From Quillaja saponaria (Eukaryota; Streptophyta; Magnoliopsida; Fabales; Quillajaceae): a stretch of DNA of 64,000 bases. How positions within the stretch are numbered: position 1 is the first letter of the stretch; each line of letters begins with the position of its first letter. The translations under genes were made by a program, and so were the position numbers. Shown here piece by piece: positions 12,153 through 24,507 of the stretch. The notes beneath the pieces are model-generated. The model did not search any database. It was not told the DNA's origin and worked only from the letters and a program-made list of their open reading frames with translations. The stretch covers positions 3,162,001-3,226,000 of the forward strand of contig CM055607.1 of the NCBI GenBank assembly GCA_029379385.1. The letters run 5' to 3'.

Positions 12153-15100
12153 ATGACGAACGCCATGGGTCCTCCACCTTCCAAAAATCCTAATCACCCT
12201 ACAGAATCCGAAATCAAATCCCTAGATGAACCACTTTCTTCTTCAGAAGCAGCAGCAATGACAACAATCGAGACTGCTATGCCTCCTCCACCTCCACCTC
12301 CACCTCCCAGATGCCCTGACCCTGACCCTCCAAAATCTAACATGGATGTTGCAGAAGGTCAACCCAAAAATAATTCAACCAGTTCCATTGTTGCTGAAGC
12401 CGTCGAAAAGACCCAGGATAGCTCCACAACTGATAAGACTGGGAAACCTGCGTCAAAGCAATCACAAAGCCTTGTGGTTCCGTATAAGATTCCTCCTTGG
12501 AGTGGACCTCCGTGCCACAAGTTCTCCCTTGAGGTTCTAAAAGATGGGTCTGTCATTGATCAATTGGATGTGTAAGTCTTTGCATTTGTTATTACCATGT
12601 GAAATTATGCTTATCATCGTGTTTATGTTTTCATCAGTTACTTTCTTGAACTAATATTAGTTGTAATTAAGTTTATTTGATGTCCTGTTTCATATCCAGA
12701 TATGAGAAAGGGGCCTACATGTTTGGGCGTGTCGATCTTTGTGATTTTGTACTTGAGCACCAAACCATTTCTCGGTTTCATACTGGTATAGTATAATTTT
12801 CTTTTTACTCTCCCGTTGTTTATCTTTTCCTCAATTCCATTTTCCTCTTCGTCTTTGTCAATCATTCATCGTGTAGCTGTGAGGTCTTACCAGCCGTTAT
12901 TAAAAAAGAATCTATATTAAGTCTCTCCATAATAATTTTGAACGAGTTTCTTGGTTTCTGAACTGGTTGTAACTTGCAAAGTTAAAAGTATAGTATGAAG
13001 TGTTTCTGGTTGGATGAAAGGGTATCCTTGAACATCTCATCCCAATAGATCGTGCTTATATACATATATACGTTATACAAGGATGTACATGCTAAACAAG
13101 GAAACAGTACCAGTAGGAACAAAGTTTAGGAGAAAAAGACCCCTTTTAAGTAATCCAACAACAACAGCTGAACCCAGTTTAGATGGTGGGGAAATAAACA
13201 TAATGGCAACTAGTGGAGGAGGCTTGGTTGCCCAGCTGATATGCTACTCAAATAGCCTCTCTCTAAATATGTGCAATAGTAAGGCACAAGATTCTTTGCT
13301 TCTTCGACTTGATGCTGCTTCATATATAGGAATCTATACTGCCTTCAATATCAAGTGTCAATAAGCTCATATTTTTCCAAAATAAAATTATTTATCCTAA
13401 GCTGTTGAGCCATGTGGAGGCCATCTTTAGTGGCCATAATTCAGCAAGAATACTAGAAGCTCCACTTGTGGTTCTTGAAAGTTGAAAAGCCTCCGCACCA
13501 TTCTCTGGGACAGTCCCTCAAGACTCCACCACCACTAGCTGGCCCAGGATTGCCTTTAAAGCCCCATCACTATTGGGTTTGAACCAGCTGGGGATATGGG
13601 GTGTCCAGTGGAACTTTACAAACTTAAGTCATGGCCTAGAGCAATGGTAGTTACAGAAAAGATAAACTCATGGCTCTATGGATTGAGTCATTAAGGATTT
13701 TCAAGGAGTTAGACGGTTATCTGTATTGAACTCCTGAGAAGTCTTGCTAATCTATATATGGTAGCAGGTGTACATGAAGAATATTATTAACAACTTGTGT
13801 AGATCAATAGAAGTTATTATGCAATAAATGAAATTTTTTTTTGTAGGGAAGAATGTTATAAACAACTTCGCAAATAAAAACTTCTAAATGCTATTGTGAT
13901 CAGTCCGAATTTCCTGTTGTAACCAACCATATTCTCAGGGAAGGAGACCAAGTCATAGGCAGAAGACACTGACCTATTATCCTTAGGTTTGGAGTTGTCA
14001 ATTCTATCAAATGTAGAAGGATAGGAAAAGCATTCATTGCCCCATGAGGCCATGACGGAATAAGAGAGGAAAGTTGAGATTTGGCTGAGATTCCAAGAGG
14101 AAACCTCTTTTTGAGCCCTTGAGAATGAGGGCCTTCAATCATTTTCCTAAGATGGCCTAAACTTAAATTATTCCACCAAAAACAAATGGTATCACACTTG
14201 CAGATATCCCATCTTTCATCCTTTCTAATTATCCCTTTCTTCTCCCACACTTTTCCAGATAACATATTTTAGTTTTACTGGAGGTAGAGCTTCTCTTGCA
14301 TGAGTTTTGGGCAGTGAACACATTAGCCAGCACTCTATATCTTCTTTAGAAATCTTTTGTTCATTTTAGGTGAGAGGGGTAGTTTCTGAGTCCCTCTACT
14401 TTGGTTTCTTGTGACCATATCCAAGTTGAGAAAATGTGTTCTGTGTGTGTTTTGGGAGGCCCCCAATAGAAATTTTTACAGACTTTCGTATATTTCCTCA
14501 CAGGAAAAAGAAAGAGCAGGACCTTGCATAATGTAGTCTGCAGGAGTCTGGATGAGATATAAGATATATTCTTTTGCAAAAAAAATAAAAATAAAAATTA
14601 TAAGGCTAGTAGAGCTGTAGTTGTTCATTAGTTTTCTTTTGAAGTCAATAGCCCTGTAGATTTTTGTGACACTCGATGCTATTCATGATGGTTGAGTTGG
14701 CCAAGTCAATTGAGTATTGTTTCTAGCTTCTCTAGCTCTACATTCAAATGTAGGCAGTTGGAAATTCAGTTTACATGTGGAAGTGAACTTTTTTTTTTGG
14801 CAAGTTCAAGAGAGTATCTGTTTATATTATGTGTCTTAATGCTGAGCTATTTCATTTTACAAGAATTTGCGCATGAATTATAAACAACTGTTGTAGTCCC
14901 TTTTTTTGGTAAGAAACTATTGGAGCATTTCAATTTGCTCAGTGCTCACATGTGAAATCTCTAAGACAAATGGGCATGACTCTCTTAACAATATGATGAA
15001 TGTTAGTCTCAGTAGTACAAAGTTGAGCATTGATATAGTATATCCATGAGTCTTACTATAGTTCCTATTTGTCTTTTGTTAGTTATCCAGTTTAAAAGGA

Positions 15101-18100
15101 GTGGGAATGCTTATCTTTACGATCTCGGCAGCACTCATGGTACTTTTGTAAACAAGAATCAGGTATTACCTACCCTTTATTGGAATCATGCATTGTATCA
15201 TATAGCTGATTACTATGTAGTATGTACATTTAATTTTTACACTCATCTAGCCTTCAATATTTTTCACCTTATTGCACAATATTGTTAATATTGTTGCCCC
15301 CTCCCCACTTTCACCTCATTTAGTCCTTCAACTTTAAAGCAAACAAAAGAAGAAATTTAGTATTCAAAGCTACATTCGATGATTAGTTTGTTATGTTGAA
15401 AGTGTTTGGCTTAGCAGTGTAGAATCATACATAAATTATTTTTTTGTGTCAATTATTCTTATGTTGGTAAACTATACTTTCTGAAGTTATGCTTTCCTAT
15501 TTAATTAGGTGGAGAAAAATATTTACGTCGACTTGCATGTTGGTGATGTCATTCGGTTTGGCCAGTGAGTATCTGTTTTTCTTTCTTAATTGTTTCACTT
15601 TGCTAATAGTTTCCTGTTATTCTGCAGCTTGTTCCTTGTTTTTCTTTTTTCTGGTGTCTTCCCTTGTCTTATTTAGTGATCCTTTTGCTTCTTTTTTCCC
15701 TATCTACTTCAAACTTATGAGAGACAGTAACTGCCAGTTAGTTATCTATAAAGTAGAAAATTGACCTAAATATGCTGCTTTTATAATATATCACCCTTAA
15801 CTTTGGTGTATTCTTTGTACTAATTGATGAAACAATTCTAAAAAGTGTTGCAATATATATTGACCTTAGTTTCAATTTAATGTTCAGCTCTGTCAAGAAT
15901 TCAGATGATGATTTGCTTCTTACGTAATTTTGAATTCCTGATTGATTTTCCATAGCTTGTTTCATTAGCAAGCCATTAATCTAGTTTTTCTTCTCCTCTT
16001 TATTACTTATTTTGGATACTTGGTCTTTTTTCATGCTTCAATGAGTTCTTAGGCTACCAGAGTCAATATTCTCTTCCCTTTTCCTCTTATCTGACCTTAG
16101 CTGGGGCAGTCTCGGTATCTCTCTTGTGTCCAAAAGTTTCATCCTTTGTTTTCTTTTTAATGCATTTCTTATTCATCAAAGCAAAAGAAAATGGACCCCT
16201 TAAAATGTTCTGAAGGATTGATTTTGGGGCTATTTAGTTTCTGTTTTCTAGATGGAAGGATATAAAAGCAGAGATTGGAGGCTAGGGTTAGAGTTTTATG
16301 GTGAGAAGAGATTGGGAAATTAGGGGCTGTTATGGGAATCAAAACAAAGGGAAAAGAGAAAAACTGTAAATAGTGCCCGTGAACAGTAACTTTAGGGTTA
16401 TAGAATTAAGTGAACAATATAAGGGGAGAGGTGACCTAGGCATCACACTTGTGCAGGAATTGCAATGCACAATCCAAAGTGTTCAGTGGTGGATGAAATT
16501 CTGATTAACTCCTTTGATAACCCTACTGAACTATTATGATGCTTTAAATAGGCTATTCATGACTTTGGGCCCCAAAGTAACAAACCCAATGCTAAAACAA
16601 GATAGAAGGACCTATTTAAGCTAAAGCCTTCGAGAGAAGGCCTGCAAGGATAGAACCAATACTAGAGAAACTTAATACTGTAGGCCCAAGAACACAAAAT
16701 TACCATAAGATCCCTACTACTGAAAATAATTTAAAAACCATAGTCCTATTTTCCTGAGGTCTTTAACTCCATTTGCATTTTGCATCAATAGCACACTTCG
16801 GAAGTAATTTTAAAGTTCCAAAATGGGATCAACAATGACTCCTTTAAACACTGAGGACAAGACCAAACCGTGTGCCTTTTAAAGTTATAATCCATATCAA
16901 ATGTATCAAATGCTCTTCTTTGTGATACCCAACAGATCTTTGAAGTGCTAAGGATCATGATGATAGGAATGGATGTACATCTATTATTATTATTATTTTA
17001 AAAAAAATTATATAAGATGCACCTGATTTTTTTTCCTTTACAGATCATCTCGTCTGTACATTTTTCAAGGACCATCTGAGTTGATGCCGCCAGTAAGTCC
17101 TAGGCCAATTCATTTTTATTTTTTTTGCCTTGTTGTTATCTTCCCTCTATGGCCATTTAATGTTTGCAAGGGGTTCTGGTTTTAATTTGATGAGATATGA
17201 TGGGTTCTAGATAATTTTCTACTGCTTATGTTCTGGTGGTAGATGTTCCTTTCTTTCAGATGAGCTCATGCTGCAAATGGTTGTAGTACCTTTTTATAAC
17301 TTATAGATGTTTATTTATACTGTCATTTTTGGGTTTCTTTTATCTATGAAAACTTCCAATTTCAGACGAGTATTTCCAATTGCACATGCTGTTCTGAGTC
17401 TGAATTGAAAAAGGAGTTATGATTTTTTTGGATTTGGAAGAACAAAACAGAAAAATTCAGCAGTATCTGTATTGGTGTTACTTCAGACATTTTACAAAAT
17501 GGATTCTCTTCTTCAATTTTTTTTTTATAGAAAAATAAATTTTATTATGAGAGAAAGAAATACAGGTGCAGGACAGGAAGTCCTAATTATTCTCCCTTCT
17601 TCCAAGTAATGTGTTAAACATAGCTCTTTGCATTCATGCACATTCTGGCACAGCAATTCAAATTTCATATGTGGAAAAAGGTGATTTCCTAGTAAGCTTT
17701 AACGAAATTGTTAAAGGAGGCAGGATTTGGTCAGTAATGAACTAATTCCTTTTTTTTTAGTACTCAATAATTTACAAAAGCATAGCTGTCAAATCAAGGT
17801 TTGAAATCCTAATTTGAAGGATTGAGAATTGAATCAATTGTGAAGCGTGAGTTGAATAAAATTGTAAGATTCAGTATAATTCTTCAGATCAATTAAAAAT
17901 GAAATATAAAATCTAGCACAAACAACATTTATTGAAATATGAGGTATCTTAATATATAATGAATGATCATTTGACCAATTGTGAAGGAAACTTTTAAAGC
18001 ATGCAATTTGTGTCTTGGGAAAAACTCCTTCCCTTCAAGAGCTTTGCTTATTCTTCTCTTCAAGGAATAGTCAAACCAACCATTTTTTAGATTAAAAACT

Positions 18101-21100
18101 TATGGTTTTAGTACTCAAAAAATACATAGAGATGTAGAAAATGCACCTTAAAGGTTTTTAGACCAAAAAAAATGCTTTAGAGTTTTTAACATCTCATATC
18201 TGATCAGGTTCAATGGGTAAATTAAGATTTGGCCTTTTTCTAGCAGATTATGAATCGTTTGAATCACAAAATTCGAATCATGAATCGTGAATCCTAAGAT
18301 TCCGCTGTAGTTTAGATTTACCCATAAGATTCATGGTACTAGAATTGAATCGAATCATAAGATTCATGGTACTAGAATTGAATCGAATCATAAGATTCTG
18401 ATAACTATGTTACAAAAATCTCGGTAAAGTGCCATTTTTTTTTTTTTCCAAATGGTATATATAAATGAATTTCTTGGAATGTTTTTCTTCCCAGTAAAAC
18501 TTGAGCAAGCATCACAAATATTAGGCTATAATAGGATAGTAAGTGACAAGCCAAGATGAGTCCCACCGTTTGGATCCTAAGCTTGTTAGTTGTTACCATA
18601 GTGAGAAAGAAACCGCAGATGTAACTATTTCATGATTTCTTTCTTACCTCACTTACTGCCGCGGGGTGGGGGGGGGGGGTGTTCTACATTTTGCAATTTT
18701 TTGAAATCATTGGATTTGCAATATTCTTCTTGAAACTAATAGTGGAAAATAAATAGAACTGTTTCATTCCTTAGTAGTTAATTCTTGTAATTATCTTTTA
18801 CTTTTTATATTGTATTTATTGTGTATTGCCATAGCTCATTGTGTGGTTATGTTTTGTAGGAAACTGACTTGAAAATTATGAGAGATGTTAGGATACGTGA
18901 AAAGATTTTAGATCAGGAAGCTTCACTTCAACGAGCACGACTGGAAGCATCTCATTCTGATGGTATCTCTTGGGGCATGGGCGAGGATGCAATTGAAGAA
19001 ATTGAGGTTTATGAAAATCGTAATCATTTCATTTTGTATGATGTGAGATGTGTAGAATTCTTTATAGAACTTGTATTTCATTAGTTCTTGGAATTAAAAG
19101 TTAATATTTAATTGAGAAATATCAGTCTTACTTATATCTCTGTGGCTGGTTTCAATAACAGGATGATGGTGATGAGGTGACATGGCAAACCTACAAAGGA
19201 CAGCTTACAGAGAAACAGGAAAAAACCCGTGATAAAGTAATGAAAAGAATGGAAAAGGCAAGTAGTTTCACATTAACTGCTTTCTGCTACTGTGTTTTTT
19301 TTTATTTTGTACTGTTATAATTCTTAGTTCTCTGTTGGGCACTTGCCATATGTTGCGGGTGAAAAACCTCTGTAACTTCTATTTTTCTTGTGACATCTAA
19401 CAATTATATTTGTTTGACATAAAAGAGTTACTTTTTAGAATACAATTTTTTTAGTAATGTTGTGCCCTTTCTGCAGTCCCTATGTTTTTGGCTTGTGCTT
19501 CCTTGTCATCTTTAAATTATTACTGGTCAAACTATAAAGGTATTGTGTCAGTAATACTAAGTTGATAGTAGTATACCCCTATAATTTTTAGAGGTTTAAA
19601 TTGTGTCTATAATACTAAGTTGATAGTAGTTTTAAACTCTTGTACGGATGCTTGTTTCAAGAGATAAGTTACTCATGACTTTTGTGCTTATGTTTCCTCT
19701 TCTCTTGATCTAGATCTCAAATATGAAGAAAGAAATAAGTGCTATTCGTGCTAAAGACATTTCTCAGGGTGGATTGACACAGGGTCAGCAAATTCAGATT
19801 GCTCGTAATGAGCAAAGAATGACACAGGTAAAGTTATAAGATAGGACCATTATCTGGGATTTCCCATATCCCATTCACTGTTTGGTTCATCAAGCTGTTT
19901 GATCATATGTTGTATGCATGCAATCTCCCTTATTGACACTTTTTTACAATTTTGCCTAGATTCTGGAAGAACTTGAAAACTTGGAAGAGACGCTGAATGA
20001 GAGCATTCGAGAAAGTTTAGGTGCACGCACTGGAAAGATATCTCATGGTAAGAAGAAGGGTGCAGCGGAAGATGAAGAAGAGTTTTCAAGGTACTTCAGA
20101 GCGTTTCTCTGTTTTTAGGCTTTTGCTTTTTTTACTTTTGTTGTTTACCTTTCCTAGTTCATATTTGAAAAGAAGAAGAAGAATGCTTAGTTTTGCTTTT
20201 GATGGTTTGTACTCTGATAATCTCTAGAGAGTTATCATCATTCACATGATCAAGCATTAACTGCAGGGCCCAAAATAAAAGTGAATCTATTTATTGATTG
20301 TAGAATCTGTTATCTCTTTCTAAACTAATCAGTAGGATATTCAGCTGTATTCTTGACATAGTAATGCTCACACTATCCAGTTAGTTTAATACTGGTGATT
20401 ACTTGTACTGTTTCAGTGATGATGATGAATTTTATGACCGGACAAAGAATAAGACTTCTCGTCAAAAGGCTGATGACAACCAATCAGTTGAAACTGCTGA
20501 TACTCTTCTTGATAAGAGAGATGCCATCATGAAGGAAATAGAGGACAATAAAGAGTTGCTTCTGGCAGAGAAGAACAAAATGTCATCTGAGAGTTCTGTA
20601 GAAGATGATCTTGGAGATACACTTGATGCTTATATGTCCGGGCTTTCATCTAAGCTAGGTGCTGAAATCTTCTAGAAGACTTTTCTATAAACTATATTTA
20701 ACAATTTCAGATTTATTTTTAAAGTGCTCTAATAAGAGGAAGACTCCTATTTTTGTTATCTTCTGCATGCTTGCTTGTTGGTGTTATTCACACTTGTTTG
20801 GTTGCAATTTTACATGTCTGATTTAAGGATGTTTGCATCAAGTACCTGCAGTAGATTCGATTTATACACACTCTATATCATAGGTTCTGTTGGCCTAATA
20901 TTCAGGATCCACATCTTTGGCTTAGACTTCTTCTTTTTTTTTTGTCTCTAGGAGGTCCATTACACAATGGGAGGTAGCTCCTCTCTTTTCCCATAAACAC
21001 CTATCCCTAATTAAGATAGATTTGGTCCTAGGTCCTTGGAATGATGTGAAGAGACTTTACCAATTGAACCAACTGGTACCTTCTATGATTTGTAGATTTC

Positions 21101-22129
21101 ATCTTACTTTGCTGTAACTGATTTCTTGTTTTGTTGTCAGTGCTTGACAAAACCGTGCAGCTTCAAAAGGAACAGTCAACCCTCCAGTCTGAGCTGGATA
21201 GGATAAACTACTTGTTGAAGATTGCTGACCCAACAGGAGAAGCTGCAAAAAAAAGGGAGTCAGGAGTACAAGGACCAAAGCAGAACACATATGAAAAACC
21301 TGTTACAGTTGGTAAAAATCAGCCAAAGCTGACCACTCCTGAAAACCCTATGACTGTTGGTAAAAAGCAGCCACATATGGAACATAGAAGCAGTGAACCT
21401 TGCAAAGAAGAGAAAGGCTCCATACAGGACTTGGCTGTTGACTCAGACAAGTTAGTATCTGGCTGTGACACAAAAGAGTTGGAACATGTTGTATATACTG
21501 TGTCAAAACCCCAATGGCTTGGAGCTGTAGAGGATAGGGTTACAGATGAGACCCAGAAATTAGTGGCCCCTCTACATAAGAATGAGATGGATGAGACTCA
21601 TCAGTTTGTTGATTACAAAGACAGGAAAAAAGTTTTGGCTGGTGGTCATGAGGCGAAAGCTACAGAGGAGTCTGCTATTGAAAGCGCTGCTCCTGGTCTC
21701 ATTTTAAGGAAGCCAAAGCAAGTTGGTCAAACAGAAGGTAGTGGTCCTAAGGCCTCACAGCAATTGTCATCTTCCTCTGTTGGTGACGAACTCATAGCTG
21801 AAAATGCTGTGGCACTGTTATTAAAACATAAAAGAGGTTACTATGCTGCTGACAATGAGGGAAGATATGAAAATGAGGATGAATCAGAGGGGCACCATCC
21901 AACTAAGGATAATAAGAAGCCTAAAAGAATGCTTGGTCCTGAGAAACCTTCATTTTTGAGCAGTGGCCCTGATTATGAATCATGGGTGCCCCCTGAAGGT
22001 AAGAAGAATCAGGTTAAATATCCCACCTATTTGTTTAATTGAATATGTTTTCACAGATTGTACTGTCTTCTTTATGCAGGACAATCAGGTGATGGACGGA
22101 CATCACTAAATGATAGATATGGTTACTGA
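12153..22129 (+). CDS. Kanadaptin-like FHA-domain protein (SLC4A1AP family)
   Basis: Twelve predicted exons: 12153-12571, 12700-12785, 15083-15162, 15509-15564, 17044-17092, 18860-19006, 19162-19257, 19714-19827, 19960-20090, 20417-20658, 21141-21998 and 22080-22129. All are in phase and give 775 residues. Residues 1-120 are low-complexity, with a run of nine prolines. The FHA domain follows at about 130-230, with GR149-150, SRFH164-167, STHG185-188 and N192, the expected phosphothreonine-binding positions. Next come a charged coiled-coil region (about 230-400), an acidic stretch (SDDDEFYDR) and a lysine-rich C terminus ending DGRTSLNDRYGY, a conserved kanadaptin tail. Plant members are nuclear proteins of poorly defined function, proposed to act in RNA processing. 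Intron 7 has a GC donor (AAG|GCAAGT). The large introns hold transposon debris. Confidence 0.92.
13000..14600. other. Unassigned insertion-like sequence in kanadaptin intron 2
   Basis: Intron 2 (12786-15082) is unusually long. Three moderately long open frames occur here (13083-13364 plus, 14265-13900 minus, 14579-14361 minus), and none matches a family I know. Their density suggests an inserted, decayed element, but I cannot classify it. Confidence 0.3.
17515..17590. repeat. Dispersed repeat tail, copy 3
   Basis: T-run, AAAATAAATTTTATTATGAG, then GACAGGAAGTCCTAATT. This is the same family and orientation as 593-687 and 2490-2590. It lies in kanadaptin intron 5. Confidence 0.45.
18324..18397. 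repeat. Perfect 33-bp tandem duplication
   Basis: Two identical 33-bp units, 18324-18356 and 18357-18389, begin ATAAGATTCATGG and run directly into a partial third (ATAAGATTC). The units and flanks are rich in GAATC/GATTC palindromes. They lie in kanadaptin intron 5 and are probably the remains of a transposon's subterminal repeats. Confidence 0.85.
19543..19630. repeat. Imperfect tandem duplication, 58-bp period
   Basis: TTGTGTCAGTAATACTAAG at 19543 recurs as TTGTGTCTATAATACTAAG at 19601, each followed by TTGATAGTAGT. It lies in kanadaptin intron 7. Confidence 0.7.
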
Positions 22130-24507
22130 AATCAGGTGTCTAGTGTTTAGTGAAATAGGACTTGTATGTCATGCATTACATAATTGGAAAAATTGTTGGC
22201 CACACAGACGTTGAAAGATCAAAAATCAAGTTGGAGGCTGGGATTCAAATGAAGTGCTTTATAACACGACAGGTTCACTTGTATTGACTTTCATTATCAC
22301 CACCCTCACTGATCAAGCCGGAGTCAAAAGGATGTTATATACATGGTTAGGAAAAAAAAGAAGCTGTGTCATGAGCGGGAGATATTGCTGCGCAAGGCAT
22401 ATAATCTGCTGATGGTTCCTGGGCAATTGCCAGATCATAGAGAAATCTGATGGAAATGGAGTGATATCCTTCTTTCTATTAAATGGAACATGATGAGAGG
22501 CAGCCTGACAGGGTTTTGCTACATTAATAGGGTGGAAATGGATAGATTAGATTTACTCCATATTGTAGCCGGAACATACTGAAGCTCTCTTTCACTCTTG
22601 TAAAAATATGTATTACTTGAAATAGTTCCAAGAGTCATTTCCTCACTTCTTTTTTTCCTTTTTGCAATTTGGTTATGGTCAATTTTTTTATTTTTTTTGG
22701 TAATTGGTTACAATCAATTTACAGTGGGGCAGGAGCAGAATGTGGATCTTGCAATTCATGACTAATAAATGATATTATTGCTTGAGCAGTTCTAGCAGCT
22801 TGCCTCATAGATGGGATCGAGAACTAACTCAGCCATATCAGCAAGTGCGTCCATTTTTAGGAAGATTATTATTTCCAGAAAAACAAGAGCAGGTGACTGA
22901 CTACCAGTCATCGTGGCCAGCTGGTAGAACTGATCTACCCTATTATTTATCAATATTTTACTTGGAGACTTTTGTTTGGGGATAGAGAAGAAGCATTTTA
23001 CTTGGAGACTTTGTTGGGGATAGGGAAGAAGATCAGCTGAATAGTTGTGTTAAGAGGCTTTGGGGCTGTTTTAATATCTTTTGCAGGGCTACAACCATTT
23101 TTGTGTAAGCACTGATAACACAGCCCTCTTTTTAAATGTAGGTCTTGGTGCCCTTCTCGTGTTGGTCCCTCTTTGTATTTTTGCATTTTGAAAGAGCGTA
23201 GGTGGTTCATAAATTTCTTAATCATTTTCTCTAGAACTAATGGGAAACATTGATGAATTGGTGGTGAGAGTTTCATAACTGATGAATTTTTATTTGACGA
23301 CAAAAATAGTGTGAATGGAGATTATGTCTCCATTGTGTTGTGCACTGGGCTGCTTTTTTCTCATGAACATGTAATTTATTGTTTACAGGGATGTTTATGA
23401 AAAAATAAACATTATATCAAGGAAATTCATTTTTTACCTACCATGGAATGAAAAAAACAATAAATTTCTGGACAATTTTGGCATAAACAAACACTTCAAC
23501 AAGTTTTATCCGGAAATGAATTGCCTAGAAATAAGTTCCCTTAAAAAGTTATACAACATGGCTAAATAAAATGACACCAAAAAAACTTGTTCAACTGAGT
23601 CTTGCTCCACGCAATTTTTTAACAAGTGGGGAAATAAAAAAGTTCTCATAAGCCTAGAGCAGTTTTGAAGAACATGCATACCAACCAATTCCTAAGCTAA
23701 TCCAACACCATTTGCAAGTCAAGAATTCCAGCTGAACACCCATTGTCGAATTGTACAAGTGAACAAATTTCTTAACAAGTGAACTTTATAATTCCCAATT
23801 TTATACTTCAACAAATAGAATATACTAAAAGAAGGAGGATACAATTAGAAAAGGCAGTGAACAAATTTCTTTCCATTCTTTTCTGTTACTAAACAATACA
23901 AGAGATTGCATTATGAGATCACAGTGTTTGCATCATAATCACTTGTTATGGTATTCTTAAGAGATTGCATTGTTTGCAGTACCATACTTTGAAGAAATAC
24001 TTTGGCTGATCTATAAAACTGCACCATCTCCTGATTAGTTTGCGGTAGAGAGGTCTAGTAAAAAATAATTTCTTCCCTTGTTTATGCGGGTTTGCCTTCT
24101 TCCCTATAGATTAGACAACAGGGCATGGTAGGCAGGGGGAAGAGTCTTTTCAGAGTACTAAATTTTGCAGACACGCTTTGCAGATTTCATGAAATCTAAC
24201 ACCCTTATAAAAACATGAACAAACTAATTCAAACAAAGGTACATGCGTTCCTGTGTTGTGTCTTTTTTAGTGCAGGAGGGAGGGGGGTGGGGGGCTGGAA
24301 GGAGGAGGCCAGAGATATAGGGATTTATTACTCAAGAAAAGTATATGACACATAATCTGCCAGGTTAAAATTATTTTATACCTATTTCTTTAGAAAAATG
24401 GGTAAAAACAATGGAACATTTTCCTATCACCCAAATAAACCCCATTAACCAATCAGTAAATTAATGTGAAGCGGAATACAACCTCGATAATGCAGCACTC
24501 CATCCCT
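22130..24507. other. Intergenic region between convergent kanadaptin and ABHD17-like genes
   Basis: The first few hundred bases are probably the kanadaptin 3' UTR. The two genes point toward each other, so 3' UTRs from both sides may occupy much of this space. It includes a 40-bp tandem duplication (22955-23031) and a G-rich tract (about 24270-24310). No supported gene was found. Confidence 0.4.
22955..23031. repeat. Tandem duplication, 40-bp period
   Basis: ATTTTACTTGGAGACTTT followed by a GGGGATAG and GAAGAAG block occurs at 22955 and again at 22995 with small differences. Confidence 0.75.

Noticed and set aside
22782..22985. 67-codon plus-strand frame downstream of the kanadaptin gene
   Set aside because: Lacks an ATG at its stated beginning and overlaps a tandem duplication; likely 3' UTR or intergenic.
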